Source: Poseidonocella sedimentorum | Lineage (GTDB): Bacteria > Pseudomonadota > Alphaproteobacteria > Rhodobacterales > Rhodobacteraceae | Reading direction: 5' to 3' | Length of the DNA: 64,000 nt | NCBI RefSeq assembly: GCF_900116005.1 | Contig: NZ_FOYI01000002.1 | Location: forward strand, 62,001-126,000 | Part shown: one piece after another, positions 8,047 through 16,368 of the stretch | Numbering within the stretch: the stretch's first letter is position 1 | Layout of the letters: each line of letters begins with the position of its first letter | The notes under the pieces: model-generated | The model's input: the letters and a program-made list of their open reading frames with translations, nothing else | Told to the model about the DNA's origin: nothing | Database searches by the model: none | Program-made: the position numbers and the translations under genes

Positions 8047-9012
8047 TCAGTCGAGCGGGACAAAGAGCCCCTCGGGGAGCGTCGTGGCCTCGCCGACAAG
8101 CGCGGCACCGCCAAGATCGGCCATGAGTTCCAGAAGCGCCGCGGCCCCGGCCTCATCGACGCCGCCCGGCTGCGGGATCCCGGCGCGGAAATCGGTACGG
8201 AGCGTCTCGAACTGGGCGTCGTTGCCGGCGTTCATGATCGGGCGGATCGCCTCCCAAGCCTCGTCCGAGCTCGCCAGAAGCTCCTTGGCATCGCGGGATG
8301 CGCCGTAGAGCGCCTCGGCCATGCCGGGGTTCTCGGCCAGCCAGCTTTCCTTGAGCACATAGCCCAGAAGCGGCGTCTCGGGGTCAAGCCCAAGCGCGAC
8401 GGTCGCCTCCTCCACGGAGATAAGCTCGCGCATGCCCGCGGCCTTCATCTTGGCAAGGAAATGCCAGAAGTTGATCGCCCCGTCGGTCTCTCCCGACACC
8501 CCGCTCTTGAAGATGAGCGGCGGCGCGCCGAAGACCTGTTCGGTGCTTGCGGCGAGATCCATGCCGTATTCCTGTTCGGCAAAGGCGCGCAGGATGAGCC
8601 AGCTCTTGTCGACCGGCCCGCCGGCGATGCCGATCTTGCCGCCCTCCAGATCGGTCAGGTCCTTGGCCGTGCTGTCCTTGGGCACCACGACGCCGCCGAC
8701 AGCCTTGGAATAGGGGATAAAAACATAGTCCTTGCCCGCGGCCCGCTGGCGCGCGACCCAGATCCAGTCGGCGACGGCCACGTCCGCCTCTCCGCCCTCC
8801 AGCGCCACGCGCGTCGCGCCGTTGTCGGCGTAGGGCTGGACGACGAGCTCGAAACCATTGTCATGGTCGAAGCCGTTGTCGGTGATGGTTTTCAACTCCC
8901 AGTTCACCGTCCCGATCTTGAGAACGGCGGCGCGGATCTGTGGCTGGTCCTGCGCGGCCAGCGGTGTGGCCAGAAGCGCCAGGGCTGTGATGGTGGCTTT
9001 CAGAAACGTCAT
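8047..9012 (-). CDS. ABC importer substrate-binding protein, NMT1/TauA-like
   Basis: 321 residues with a clear signal peptide ending at LAAQ (about residue 20). The mature protein has the two-lobe periplasmic-binding fold of NMT1/TauA-like receptors: the start RAAVLKIGTVNWELKTI, the hinge GKIGIAGGPVDKSW, and GAINFWHFLAKM. A GGGAGA ribosome site precedes the ATG at 9012. Ligand unknown. Location beside a PQQ/lanthanide ABC system suggests that the ligand matters for methanol oxidation (for example a metal chelate or cofactor precursor), but this is inference only. Confidence 0.85.
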   Translation of the reverse strand: MTFLKATITALALLATPLAAQDQPQIRAAVLKIGTVNWELKTITDNGFDHDNGFELVVQPYADNGATRVALEGGEADVAVADWIWVARQRAAGKDYVFIPYSKAVGGVVVPKDSTAKDLTDLEGGKIGIAGGPVDKSWLILRAFAEQEYGMDLAASTEQVFGAPPLIFKSGVSGETDGAINFWHFLAKMKAAGMRELISVEEATVALGLDPETPLLGYVLKESWLAENPGMAEALYGASRDAKELLASSDEAWEAIRPIMNAGNDAQFETLRTDFRAGIPQPGGVDEAGAAALLELMADLGGAALVGEATTLPEGLFVPLD

Positions 9013-9108
9013 GGGTTTCTCCCCAATGCAAAAAGGTGGCGCGCCCGGACGCATTGGCGCGAGGCGGGCTGGGGGGAAGTGCGAGCGGCCCCCCCGGCCC
9101 GGCGCTCA

Positions 9109-9369
9109 TTATTCGGCGCGGCGGCTCACTTCGTTCATCTCGGCATCGAGCTCGATGTCGAACTGGTTGCCACCTTCGCAGATGACATCATCGAGGTCAT
9201 AGCCGCCCTCGTCGGTCACTTCGATGTCATCGGCGTCCATCTGGCATTTCATCTCCGTGAGCTTGGCCATGATCATCTCGACCTTCTCCTCGGAAACCTC
9301 GTGGTGGGCGGCGAAGGCGGCCGAGGCGGCGATGCCGCAGGCGGCGGCGGTTGTAAGCAGTCGTTTCAT
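9109..9369 (-). CDS. Small acidic exported PepSY-like protein
   Basis: 86 residues. A signal peptide (1 to about 21) is followed by a roughly 65-residue mature chain in which about a third of the residues are Asp or Glu. The pattern is one helix (EEKVEMIMAKLTEMKC) and then strands DIEVTDEGGYDLDDVICEGG and NQFDIELDAE, which fits a single PepSY domain. Two Cys (in MKCQMD and VICEGG) could form a disulfide. Lanthanide binding by an unrelated PepSY protein (lanpepsy, Methylobacillus flagellatus) is published, so an acidic PepSY-like protein next to xoxF-linked transporters is a good metal-binding candidate. The function is not shown by sequence. Confidence 0.75.
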   Translation of the reverse strand: MKRLLTTAAACGIAASAAFAAHHEVSEEKVEMIMAKLTEMKCQMDADDIEVTDEGGYDLDDVICEGGNQFDIELDAEMNEVSRRAE

Positions 9370-9394
9370 GTGAATGGTCTCCCTTCACGTTGGG

Positions 9395-9841
9395 TTACTG
9401 GATTTGAAACGTCACCATCTGAGACTCCCCGGTCGAGCCGGGGATCCGCAGCACGTGGGCGCCGGGTTTGATCGCGACGAAAGAGATTTCGGCGGTCCCG
9501 GCGGCATCGAATTCGAGACTTTCCACGGCCATGGGCCGGATCTCGATTTGGTTGATCACGATCTCGTTCATCCAGATCGCGCGAAAGAAGGACGGCCCGC
9601 TGATCGCCAGCTCGGCCGAGCCATCCGCGGTGATCATGAGCTTGTAGTAGGCGCCCGACTGGAGCGTGTATGTCCCCTCCTCCGAGAGCGGCTGGCCGGA
9701 GGCCAGGGTCAGCTCGATCGGCTCGCCCCGGTTGCAACTCGCGAGCAGACCGGCAAAGCCGAGGTTGTCGCAGAGCGGCGCGGCGGAGGCGGCGCCGCCG
9801 CCGCTGATGGCAAGGGCGAGGGCGGAAAGCAGGGTTTTCAT
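9395..9841 (-). CDS. Exported beta-rich protein of unknown function in xoxF-associated locus
   Basis: 148 residues. A signal peptide ends near residue 20, and two Cys lie close to the mature N terminus (CDNLGFAG, ASCNRG) and could pair. The rest alternates short hydrophobic strands (ELTLASGQPL, YYKLMITADG, SAELAISGPSF, EISFVAIKPGAHVLRIPG), suggesting a beta-sandwich of cupredoxin or immunoglobulin type. No His/Cys/Met copper set is visible. It is co-directional with the propeller and binding protein of the PQQ ABC system, in the position of the unassigned exported proteins of lut-like clusters. I do not recognise a named family. Confidence 0.7.
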   Translation of the reverse strand: MKTLLSALALAISGGGAASAAPLCDNLGFAGLLASCNRGEPIELTLASGQPLSEEGTYTLQSGAYYKLMITADGSAELAISGPSFFRAIWMNEIVINQIEIRPMAVESLEFDAAGTAEISFVAIKPGAHVLRIPGSTGESQMVTFQIQ

Positions 9842-9874
9842 GGGCTGGTCCTTCTTCGGTGGGTCACTGGCTGG

Positions 9875-10855
9875 TCAAGCGTCCGGCGCCACGACGACGC
9901 CCCACGGCTGTTCGCCGACCTGGATGGACTTGATGGCTTCGAGCTTCTCGACATCGATCACGGTGATGTCGTTGGAATTGCCGTTGGTGGTGAGAAGGTA
10001 TTTCTCATCCGGTGTGAAATCGAGCTGCCAGACACGCTGGCCGACGATGATGTATTCGAGCACCTCATAGGTTTCCGCATCCACCACCGCGACGCGGTTG
10101 GACGGGCCGAGCGCGACGAAAAGCAGCTTGCCGTCCGAGGTCACCTTCGCGCCCACCGGCTGGAGCCATTCGGGCAGCACGCCGGGCACCTCGAAGCTGA
10201 TCTTGTGGACCAGCGTCGGCGCGCCGTCCTCGGCGATATCCATCACCGAGACCGTGCCGCCGATCTCGGAGGTCACGAACAGCTTGGTGCCGTCGGCGCT
10301 GTATTGCGCGTAGCGCGGGCGCTGATCGACCAGCACGTTGTACTTGATCTGGAAGTCCTCGGTGTCGATGAAATGAGCCATGTTCGTCGTCTCCGACGTG
10401 TTGACCACGAAGCGCGCGTCGGGGCTGATCCCCATCCCCTCGGGCTCCACGCCGACGGGCACCTCGGCCAGCACCTGATGCGTTTCGGTGTCGACCACGG
10501 TCACGAGGTTATCGTCCTCGTTGGCGATGTAGAGCGGGTTGCCATCGGGGTGCAGGATGAAGAGCTCCGGGTCCGGGCCGGAGGGGAGCGTGTGGATTTC
10601 CTCGTAGGTGTCGGTGTCGAAGACCCGCACCAGATCGTCATCGGAGGCGCAGACATAGAGCATCGAGCCATCGGGGCTGATGGTGATCCCGCGCGGCCGG
10701 TTGCCCGCGGCGAATTCGGTCAGGACTTCCCACGTCTCGCTGTCGAGCACGGTTACCGAGTTGCCCCTCTCGTTGCTCACGAAGACCTTGTTGGCCAGCG
10801 CCGGGGCGGCGGTGAGACAAGCGAGACAGACGGTGGCAAGCAGACGTGCGGTCAT
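9875..10855 (-). CDS. YVTN-type beta-propeller, PQQ-dependent catabolism-associated
   Basis: 326 residues with a signal peptide cut near ALA-NK. Repeats of about 42 residues begin with KVFVSNERGNSVTVLD and recur as PLYIANEDDNLVTVVD, KLFVTSEIGGTVSVMD, LLFVALGPSNRVAVVD and YLLTTNGNSNDITVID. This is a six- to seven-bladed YVTN propeller in the periplasm. The family is known from PQQ-dependent alcohol oxidation loci and from the lut cluster. It lies 13 bases after the binding protein gene, so it probably works with the PQQ ABC system. It has no quinoprotein active-site residues and is not itself a dehydrogenase. Confidence 0.88.
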   Translation of the reverse strand: MTARLLATVCLACLTAAPALANKVFVSNERGNSVTVLDSETWEVLTEFAAGNRPRGITISPDGSMLYVCASDDDLVRVFDTDTYEEIHTLPSGPDPELFILHPDGNPLYIANEDDNLVTVVDTETHQVLAEVPVGVEPEGMGISPDARFVVNTSETTNMAHFIDTEDFQIKYNVLVDQRPRYAQYSADGTKLFVTSEIGGTVSVMDIAEDGAPTLVHKISFEVPGVLPEWLQPVGAKVTSDGKLLFVALGPSNRVAVVDAETYEVLEYIIVGQRVWQLDFTPDEKYLLTTNGNSNDITVIDVEKLEAIKSIQVGEQPWGVVVAPDA

Positions 10856-10868
10856 GGAAGTGTCCTTT

Positions 10869-12053
10869 CTAGTCAAACGCCGTGCAGGCGCTTTCGGGGG
10901 CGTCGAGGCCGAGCGTGTCGAGCGGCGAGACCTGATGCAGGAACCCGTCCTGCGGCGAGACGCTCGCGGTGATGGCGCCGTCATAGAGCAGCACCGGCTG
11001 GCGCAACTGGCCGTTCCAGCCACGCATGGTGACCGGCACGCCCTTGAAGGCGGCAAGCTCGAACTCATCGGAGAGCACATAGTCGCGCAGGACGTTCGGA
11101 TCGGCCGAGCCGGTGCGCGTGACCGCCTCGCCGATCACCCGGAAGGCAAGCCAGGCGTCATAGTCATCCCCGCGCACGCGTCGTCCGGCAAGCTCTTCGA
11201 AGCGGGTCTGGAACTGGGTCGCGCCCCAGGCCTCGTGGGCGGGGTGGAAGGTCACGGGCTGGAGCCCGGCGGAGCCAAGCACCGGGCGCGGCGTCCAGAG
11301 ATGGAACGGCAGGTACGGCGCGAAGACATCGGACGCATCGGCGGCGATGACGATATCATGATCCTTGGCCCGCTGGGTAAAGACGGGCAATTGCCGCTGC
11401 ACCAGCACATGGCCCGTGTCGGTGCGCCGCGCGCCGCCGGTGTCCTCGAACTCCCGCTCCTCGACGATCCGCGCGCCGAATTTCCGGGCCGCCCGGCGAT
11501 AGGCCTCGGCAAGCTCTCGGTCGTCGGGGTTGGAGCCATGCACGAGGAACCAGTCGGTCCACTTCTTCCAGATGGCGAATTGGGCGATGGCGTCCGCGCG
11601 CATCGCCGTGCTGGGGGTGATGTGGAAGAGATTGGCGCGGCAGTTCTCGCTGCGCAGGTTCGTGTCCCCCGCGCCGATGTTGAGGATGAGCGCATCCTCG
11701 CCCGCCCGCTCCACAAGCCGCAGCAAATCCGCGCCATTGGCCAGAACCGCGATGATCGACGCGCCGTCGGCCAGAAGGCCCGCCAGAGCGTCCTCGGCCT
11801 CTTCGGGCGTGGTGGCGACGGTGGTCAGCTCATAGGTCTGCCCCATGAATTGCCCGGTGGTCTGGTTGTCACGCGTGGCAAGCTCGGCCCCGGCAAAGCC
11901 GCGATCGGCGGGCTTGGCCTCGAGCCGGGAAATCGGCGCCTGCGACGGGTAGTCGACACGCAAAAGCCCGTAGCTGACCTCCACCGCCCCCGCCGCGGCG
12001 GCCACACACATCCACACGGCGCCCAAGAGCGCTGCCATTACGTCGTTTCGCAA
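10869..12053 (-). CDS. ABC substrate-binding protein of PQQ-alcohol-dehydrogenase system (LutA-like)
   Basis: 394 residues with a signal peptide ending at AGA-VEVSYG. The mature part resembles branched-chain-amino-acid-type receptors (type I periplasmic-binding fold) and matches the binding protein family found with PQQ-dependent alcohol dehydrogenases (LutA/PedA-type). GASIIAVLANGADLLRL and LILNIGAGDTNLRSE are recognisable core strands. The start is most likely TTG at 12053: GGAGGA lies 4 bases ahead of it, whereas the first ATG (12038) is 19 bases from that site. It is first in a minus-strand series and divergent from the DUF3280 gene. Confidence 0.88.
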   Translation of the reverse strand: MRNDVMAALLGAVWMCVAAAAGAVEVSYGLLRVDYPSQAPISRLEAKPADRGFAGAELATRDNQTTGQFMGQTYELTTVATTPEEAEDALAGLLADGASIIAVLANGADLLRLVERAGEDALILNIGAGDTNLRSENCRANLFHITPSTAMRADAIAQFAIWKKWTDWFLVHGSNPDDRELAEAYRRAARKFGARIVEEREFEDTGGARRTDTGHVLVQRQLPVFTQRAKDHDIVIAADASDVFAPYLPFHLWTPRPVLGSAGLQPVTFHPAHEAWGATQFQTRFEELAGRRVRGDDYDAWLAFRVIGEAVTRTGSADPNVLRDYVLSDEFELAAFKGVPVTMRGWNGQLRQPVLLYDGAITASVSPQDGFLHQVSPLDTLGLDAPESACTAFD

Positions 12054-12190
12054 ATTGTCCTCCCAGACACGGCTTTTCGCCCCGCCACGAAACCTTGACT
12101 GTTTCGCTCACATACTCGCAGATCGCCCCCCAAACCCAACCAATACTTTTGGCTGATTGCAGCCGGATCGCCAAAGGCTAGGTTTCCATT

Positions 12191-12694
12191 ATGGTTCGTT
12201 GGATATCTCTTGCCCTTTGGCTGGCTGCGTCGGTGCCCGCGCTGGCCCAAAGCGATTGGGGCGCGGGAAAATCCGCCGCTTTCCTCGGCATCACCTTCCT
12301 CGATACCTCGACCGAAGGCGACTATTTCGGTGAGCGCGCGGATGAGCGCGCGCGAATCGGGCTTCTCGAAGAGACGGTCCGCGAGCGGCTGCGGCAGGAG
12401 GGCCTCGCGCTGAGCGATCTTTCGCCCGTGGCCGAGGAACTGGAGCGCACGGTCAATCCGGCCAAATGCTACGGCTGCGATCTGCGGATGGGCCGCAAGC
12501 TCGGGGCCGATTTCGTCGTGGTGGGCGAGGTGCAGAAGGTCTCCAACCTCATCTTGTCGATGAACCTCGTGGTACGCGACGCCGAGAGCGGCGCCATGGT
12601 GCGCGGGCAATCGGTCGAGATCCGATCGAACACGGATGCCTCCTGGCTGCGGGGCATACGCTACATTCTGAACAACAACATCTTCAAGGAGTGA
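12191..12694 (+). CDS. DUF3280-type exported protein
   Basis: 167 residues with a signal peptide ending at ALAQ. The mature domain contains KCYGCDLRMGRKLGADFVVVGEVQKVS and ends with a Trp-Leu-Arg-Gly segment and NNNIF. This matches, as I recall it, the DUF3280 (DUF2380-like) proteins of PQQ/xoxF loci. The C-x-x-C pair could be a disulfide or a metal site. The fold is reminiscent of outer-membrane-assembly or Curli-type GNA1162-like domains, with no defined activity. It starts a plus-strand set of four genes (12191-14983) devoted to the same locus. Confidence 0.75.
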   Translation: MVRWISLALWLAASVPALAQSDWGAGKSAAFLGITFLDTSTEGDYFGERADERARIGLLEETVRERLRQEGLALSDLSPVAEELERTVNPAKCYGCDLRMGRKLGADFVVVGEVQKVSNLILSMNLVVRDAESGAMVRGQSVEIRSNTDASWLRGIRYILNNNIFKE

Positions 12695-12703
12695 GGAGGA
12701 AAG

Positions 12704-13243
12704 ATGCGACGTTTGGCATATTTGCTGGTGCTTTTGGCGGGGCTTGTCCCGGCGGCGGTGCTCGCCCACGGGCCGACCCGGCAGAAGGTCACCCTGACCA
12801 CCGAGGTCGCGGCGGCGCCCGAAGAGGTCTGGGCGGTGATCGGTGATTTTCAGGACATGAGCTGGCATCCGGCGGTCCATGCAACAGACGGCGAGGGCGG
12901 CAACGAGATCGATGCGACGCGCCTTCTGACGCTCGGCGAGGCCGGCGGGCCGACGATCGACGAGGTGCTCTACAAGTACAGCGCCGAGAAGATGAGCTAT
13001 TCCTACCGGATCAACGCGGTCGAGGTCGATGTGCTGCCGGTGACCAACTATTCCTCGCATCTGACGGTCAAGCCGGTCGATGGCGGCGGCTCGCTGATCG
13101 AATGGCGCGGCGCCTTCTACCGCGGCTATCCCAACAACGACCCGCCCGAGCATCTCAACGACGAAGCCGCAATCGCCGCGGTCTCGGCGGTCTATCAGCA
13201 GGGGCTCGATGCCCTGGCCGCCCGGTTTGGCGCGAGCAACTGA
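12704..13243 (+). CDS. Exported SRPBCC (START-like) protein
   Basis: 179 residues with a signal peptide ending near VLAHG. The mature part has the SRPBCC pattern: KVTLTTEVAAAPEEVWAVIGDF, then SWHPAV, then a central YSYRINAVEVDVLPVTNYSSHL strand pair and a final long helix. Such alpha/beta grip domains bind hydrophobic or aromatic ligands. An exported copy beside quinoprotein genes may bind PQQ or a related small molecule, which is inference. It lies 9 bases after the DUF3280 gene and its last 35 bases overlap the next gene. Confidence 0.8.
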   Translation: MRRLAYLLVLLAGLVPAAVLAHGPTRQKVTLTTEVAAAPEEVWAVIGDFQDMSWHPAVHATDGEGGNEIDATRLLTLGEAGGPTIDEVLYKYSAEKMSYSYRINAVEVDVLPVTNYSSHLTVKPVDGGGSLIEWRGAFYRGYPNNDPPEHLNDEAAIAAVSAVYQQGLDALAARFGASN

Positions 13244-14171
13244 CCTCCTCGCCGTTTTGCTGGCGCTGACCCCTGCCGCACCCGCTGCGGCAGGGGATTT
13301 TGCCTTCGTGACCAACCAGAATAGCAGCGAGCTGAGCGTCATTGACCTTGAGGCGCGCCGCGAGTTGCGCCGGGTCCCCGTGCCGGGCAACCCGGCGGGC
13401 GTCGCCGTTGGCGCGGGCGGCGCGGTTTACACCGTCTCGCCCGAGAGCAAGACCGTCCGGCGCTTCGACGCCGGGGCCCTCGCGGCCGAGACGGTGCTGG
13501 ACGGCGGGCCCATCGGCATCGCGGTCGATGGTCACACCGACCGGGTCTTCGTCTCCGACTGGTACAACGCGCGGATCTGGGTGCTGGACGGCGAGAGCCT
13601 CGCGCTGGAAGCCACGCTGGAGACGGGCAGCGCGCCCGCCGGCCTCGCCATCCATGGCCGCCGCCTCGCAGCGGCGGATCGCGATGCCAACCAGGTCTCG
13701 TTTTTCGATATCGACAGTCTCGCCCCCCTTGGTGCCGCCTTGGTGGGCGAGCGGCCCTTCGGCATCGGCTTCGCCCCGGACGGGGTCCTCTGGGCCTGCA
13801 ACGTGGGCAGCGATGACGTGACCCTGATCGATCCCGAGACCCTCAGGGCGCTTGCCACGGTGCCCGTGGGCGACCGGCCCTATGGCGTTGCCTTCGCCGC
13901 CGGGCGCGCCTTCGTTTCGAACCAGTATGCCGATACGGTCAGCGTGATCGACCTAGAAACCCGCGCGCCCATCGCTGTGCTCGATGTCGGCGAATACCCT
14001 GAGGGGATCGACGTGACCCGAGACAAGCGCACCGTGGTTGTGGCAAACTGGTTTTCCAACAGCATCAGCCTGATCGACGCTGCCGGGCTGGAGGTGGTGG
14101 GCGAGATCGACACCGGCGACGGCCCGCGCGCCTTTGGCAAATTCGTGACCACCGGGGAGGGATGGGAATGA
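13209..14171 (+). CDS. Second YVTN-type beta-propeller of the xoxF locus
   Basis: 320 residues. After an Ala-Pro-rich export signal come repeats such as FAFVTNQNSSELSVIDLE, RVFVSDWYNARIWVLDGE, RAFVSNQYADTVSVIDLE and TVVVANWFSNSISLIDAA. It is distinct in sequence from the propeller at 9875. The start is uncertain: ATG 13209 has AGGGG 4 bases upstream, while an in-frame TTG at 13227 would give a shorter, cleaner signal peptide. It overlaps the SRPBCC gene upstream and runs almost directly into the SoxYZ-like gene. It is likely periplasmic and protein-binding. Confidence 0.85.
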   Translation: MPWPPGLARATDLLAVLLALTPAAPAAAGDFAFVTNQNSSELSVIDLEARRELRRVPVPGNPAGVAVGAGGAVYTVSPESKTVRRFDAGALAAETVLDGGPIGIAVDGHTDRVFVSDWYNARIWVLDGESLALEATLETGSAPAGLAIHGRRLAAADRDANQVSFFDIDSLAPLGAALVGERPFGIGFAPDGVLWACNVGSDDVTLIDPETLRALATVPVGDRPYGVAFAAGRAFVSNQYADTVSVIDLETRAPIAVLDVGEYPEGIDVTRDKRTVVVANWFSNSISLIDAAGLEVVGEIDTGDGPRAFGKFVTTGEGWE

Positions 14172-14983
14172 AGATCGTGACCTTGGCCGGGGCGGCGCTG
14201 CTCTGCCTCGCCACGCCGCTCGGCGCAGAGACCGAGCCAAGCTGGACCTACATCGCCCATGACCTTTACGGCACGCGCGCGCTTCAGGACGGCGCGCATC
14301 TCATCAGCATCGACACCCCCTACCGCACGCAGGATGACGCGCGCACGCGCGTCGCCGCGCAGGTGGTCGCGCCGGAGGGGCTGAAACTGGGAAAGGTGTC
14401 GGTCATCCTCGATGAAAACCCGATGCCGGTCTCGGCGGTGTTTTCGCTCGATGTGCCGCAGGAGCGGCTCTTTTTCGACGTGACCTTGCGGTTCAACGGC
14501 GGCACGCCGCTGCACGTTGTGGCCGAGACGACCGACGGGCAGCTTTTTGTCGCCGAAACCTTCGTCAAGACCTCGGGCAAGGGCGCCTGTGCCGCGCCGC
14601 CGGGGACCGATCCGATTGAGGCGATGGCAACGCTCGGGAACATGGATCTGTCGCTCTCGCCGCTGACTGACGGGTCCGCCGCCGGGCGCCTCGCCGCGCT
14701 CTCGGCCCGGCAGCGGCAACTGGATGTGGATATCTCCCACCCCAGCCATTCGGGCATGCAGATGGATCAGATCTCGCTGCTCTTCATCCCGATGCGCTAT
14801 GTCGAGACGCTTGAAATCGACCTCGATGGCGCCGGCTATGTGGATGTGACCGGGAGCATTTCGCTCAGCGAAAACCCCGCGCTGTCGCTCTCCGTTCCCG
14901 CGCAGACCGAGCGCGCCGATGTCACGATGATCGACACCGACGGCACGCGCACGACCGCGACGACGCGCCGCGCCGGTTACTGA
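14168..14983 (+). CDS. Quinoprotein dehydrogenase-associated SoxYZ-like fused carrier (copy 1)
   Basis: 271 residues. After a signal peptide (1-21) there is a SoxY-like half ending at a flexible TSGKGACAAPP around Cys141, then a SoxZ-like half (about 155-271) with HPSHSGMQMD and SISLSENPA. In SoxYZ the sulfur-carrying Cys is at the SoxY C terminus. Here the fusion places it on an internal linker. Family members occur with PQQ dehydrogenases and may carry a thiol-bound group in a relay, which is unproven. The ATG at 14168 was chosen over 14162 because GGGGAGG sits about 7 bases before it. The end overlaps the convergent Cys/Trp-motif gene by 7 bases. Confidence 0.88.
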   Translation: MKIVTLAGAALLCLATPLGAETEPSWTYIAHDLYGTRALQDGAHLISIDTPYRTQDDARTRVAAQVVAPEGLKLGKVSVILDENPMPVSAVFSLDVPQERLFFDVTLRFNGGTPLHVVAETTDGQLFVAETFVKTSGKGACAAPPGTDPIEAMATLGNMDLSLSPLTDGSAAGRLAALSARQRQLDVDISHPSHSGMQMDQISLLFIPMRYVETLEIDLDGAGYVDVTGSISLSENPALSLSVPAQTERADVTMIDTDGTRTTATTRRAGY

Positions 14984-15510
14984 TCGAAGGGCTCGAGCGG
15001 CTCTGTGGGGAAGTCGTGGAAGCTCCACGCGTCGGTCCCGCCGGGGAACCAGTAGACCGTATCGTAGCCGTAGGCGCGGGCCCGTTTCGCCGCGTTCCAT
15101 GACATCCAGCAGTCTTCGAGGCAGAAGATCAGGACCGGGTGTGACAGCGCGCCGCCGGTCACAGCAGCCAATCCGGCCTTGAAATAGGCGTGGGTCTCAT
15201 CGGCCAGCGCGCCATAGCCCACGTTTGGAAGCCAGATCGCGCCGGGGATCGACTGGCGGGGTTTCTCGCGCCAGATCGTCCCTTCGGGCAGGTTCGCCGG
15301 TTTGGGTGCGCGAGGCAGAACGTCGATGAAAGCCACCTCTCCCGAGCGCCAGAGCTCATGGGCCGCTGGCGCATCGACAACCACCGCGCCCGCGAGCGTC
15401 GCGGGGACCGGGGCGCGGTAGGCCTCCATCCGGAACGCGTCCGGCTCGGGCACCTGCGCGAGAAGCGCGACAGGCCAGCAGCACACAAGCGCCGCCGCCA
15501 GCCAGCGCAT
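14977..15510 (-). CDS. PQQ-dependent catabolism-associated Cys/Trp-motif (rhodanese-like) protein
   Basis: 177 residues with a signal peptide to about 19. The rhodanese-type fold is recognisable: AFIDVLP, then RQSIPGAIWLPNVG, then VLIFCLEDCWMSWNA (Cys130, Cys134, Trp135), and WFPGGTDAW. The family is named for a CXXCW motif, but here the cysteines are separated by three residues (C-LED-C-W). It is expected to be a periplasmic redox or sulfur-handling protein associated with PQQ alcohol dehydrogenases. It follows xoxJ directly (stop and start share one base at 15510). Confidence 0.88.
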   Translation of the reverse strand: MRWLAAALVCCWPVALLAQVPEPDAFRMEAYRAPVPATLAGAVVVDAPAAHELWRSGEVAFIDVLPRAPKPANLPEGTIWREKPRQSIPGAIWLPNVGYGALADETHAYFKAGLAAVTGGALSHPVLIFCLEDCWMSWNAAKRARAYGYDTVYWFPGGTDAWSFHDFPTEPLEPFDQ

Positions 15511-16352
15511 CAGTTCTGCGCGCCCAAGAGGCTTGTCCCCATGTCCGACAGGAGCGGGACGCCCGCCTCGCGCAGGATCTCGTTGATCTCACCCTGATTG
15601 CGGCGGATGAGCGAGTTGAGCTTGCGCTGCCAGACCTTTTCGCCCGTGCGCACGCCCATGGTGATCCGAAAGAACAGCCGCGGCGGCTGGGTTTCCTCGA
15701 TCAGCGGCGTAACCTTGAAGCCGGGGTAGTCGGCCTTGACCAGCGGCCCGCCAATCGGCCCCCAGAGGATGGCCGCGTCGATCTCGCCGGTCTGCAGATC
15801 ATCGAGCATGTCGAGCGCGGGGGATTCGACCCGCCGATCGACGAAGAGGTTGTAGGCCTTGGCCTTGCCGATCAGCCCGTTGCGCGCCATGTGCGTCGCC
15901 GGCGGGCTACCCGCGACGATGCCGATCCGAAGCCCCTGAAGCGCCGGGTCCGACAGCGTCGTGATCCCGGCAAGCGGGCCGTCTTCGGGCACGATCAGCG
16001 CGTAGGACGAGGTGAAATAATGGTTGGTGTTGAGCACCAGCTCATGGCCCTGCGCGTAGCCGATCACCACGTCGCAGCGGTTCTCGCGCAGGGTGCGGCG
16101 GATGAACCCGGTGGCCATGGGAAACCAGGTGTATTCCAGCGGCAGGTCGAGCTTTTCGGCAAAGAGCTCGGCGATGCGGTTCTCGTAGCCCCCCGCGCCA
16201 TCGTCGGAGAGCGGGTAATTGGCCGGATCGGCACAAACGCGGAAGGCCGTCTTGGACACCAGATCGGAGGTCTGGGCCACCGCGGGCGCCGGTAGGAGAA
16301 GCGACGCGGCCACTGCCAGCGCCGCTCCGATGCCGATCACATCACGGATCAT
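15510..16352 (-). CDS. xoxJ: XoxJ, quinoprotein dehydrogenase-associated periplasmic binding-like protein
   Basis: 280 residues with a signal peptide ending at AVAQ. The type II periplasmic-binding fold shows in AFRVCADPANYPLS, RCDVVIGYAQGHELVLNT, GLRIGIVAGSPPATHMARNG and DAAILWGPIGGPLVK. MxaJ/XoxJ proteins are dedicated partners of the PQQ methanol dehydrogenases, probably in activation or assembly of XoxF, not in transport. It follows the copper protein gene by 16 bases and precedes the Cys/Trp-motif gene in the same message. Confidence 0.92.
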   Translation of the reverse strand: MIRDVIGIGAALAVAASLLLPAPAVAQTSDLVSKTAFRVCADPANYPLSDDGAGGYENRIAELFAEKLDLPLEYTWFPMATGFIRRTLRENRCDVVIGYAQGHELVLNTNHYFTSSYALIVPEDGPLAGITTLSDPALQGLRIGIVAGSPPATHMARNGLIGKAKAYNLFVDRRVESPALDMLDDLQTGEIDAAILWGPIGGPLVKADYPGFKVTPLIEETQPPRLFFRITMGVRTGEKVWQRKLNSLIRRNQGEINEILREAGVPLLSDMGTSLLGAQN

Positions 16353-16368
16353 CTGATCACCGGCCGGA

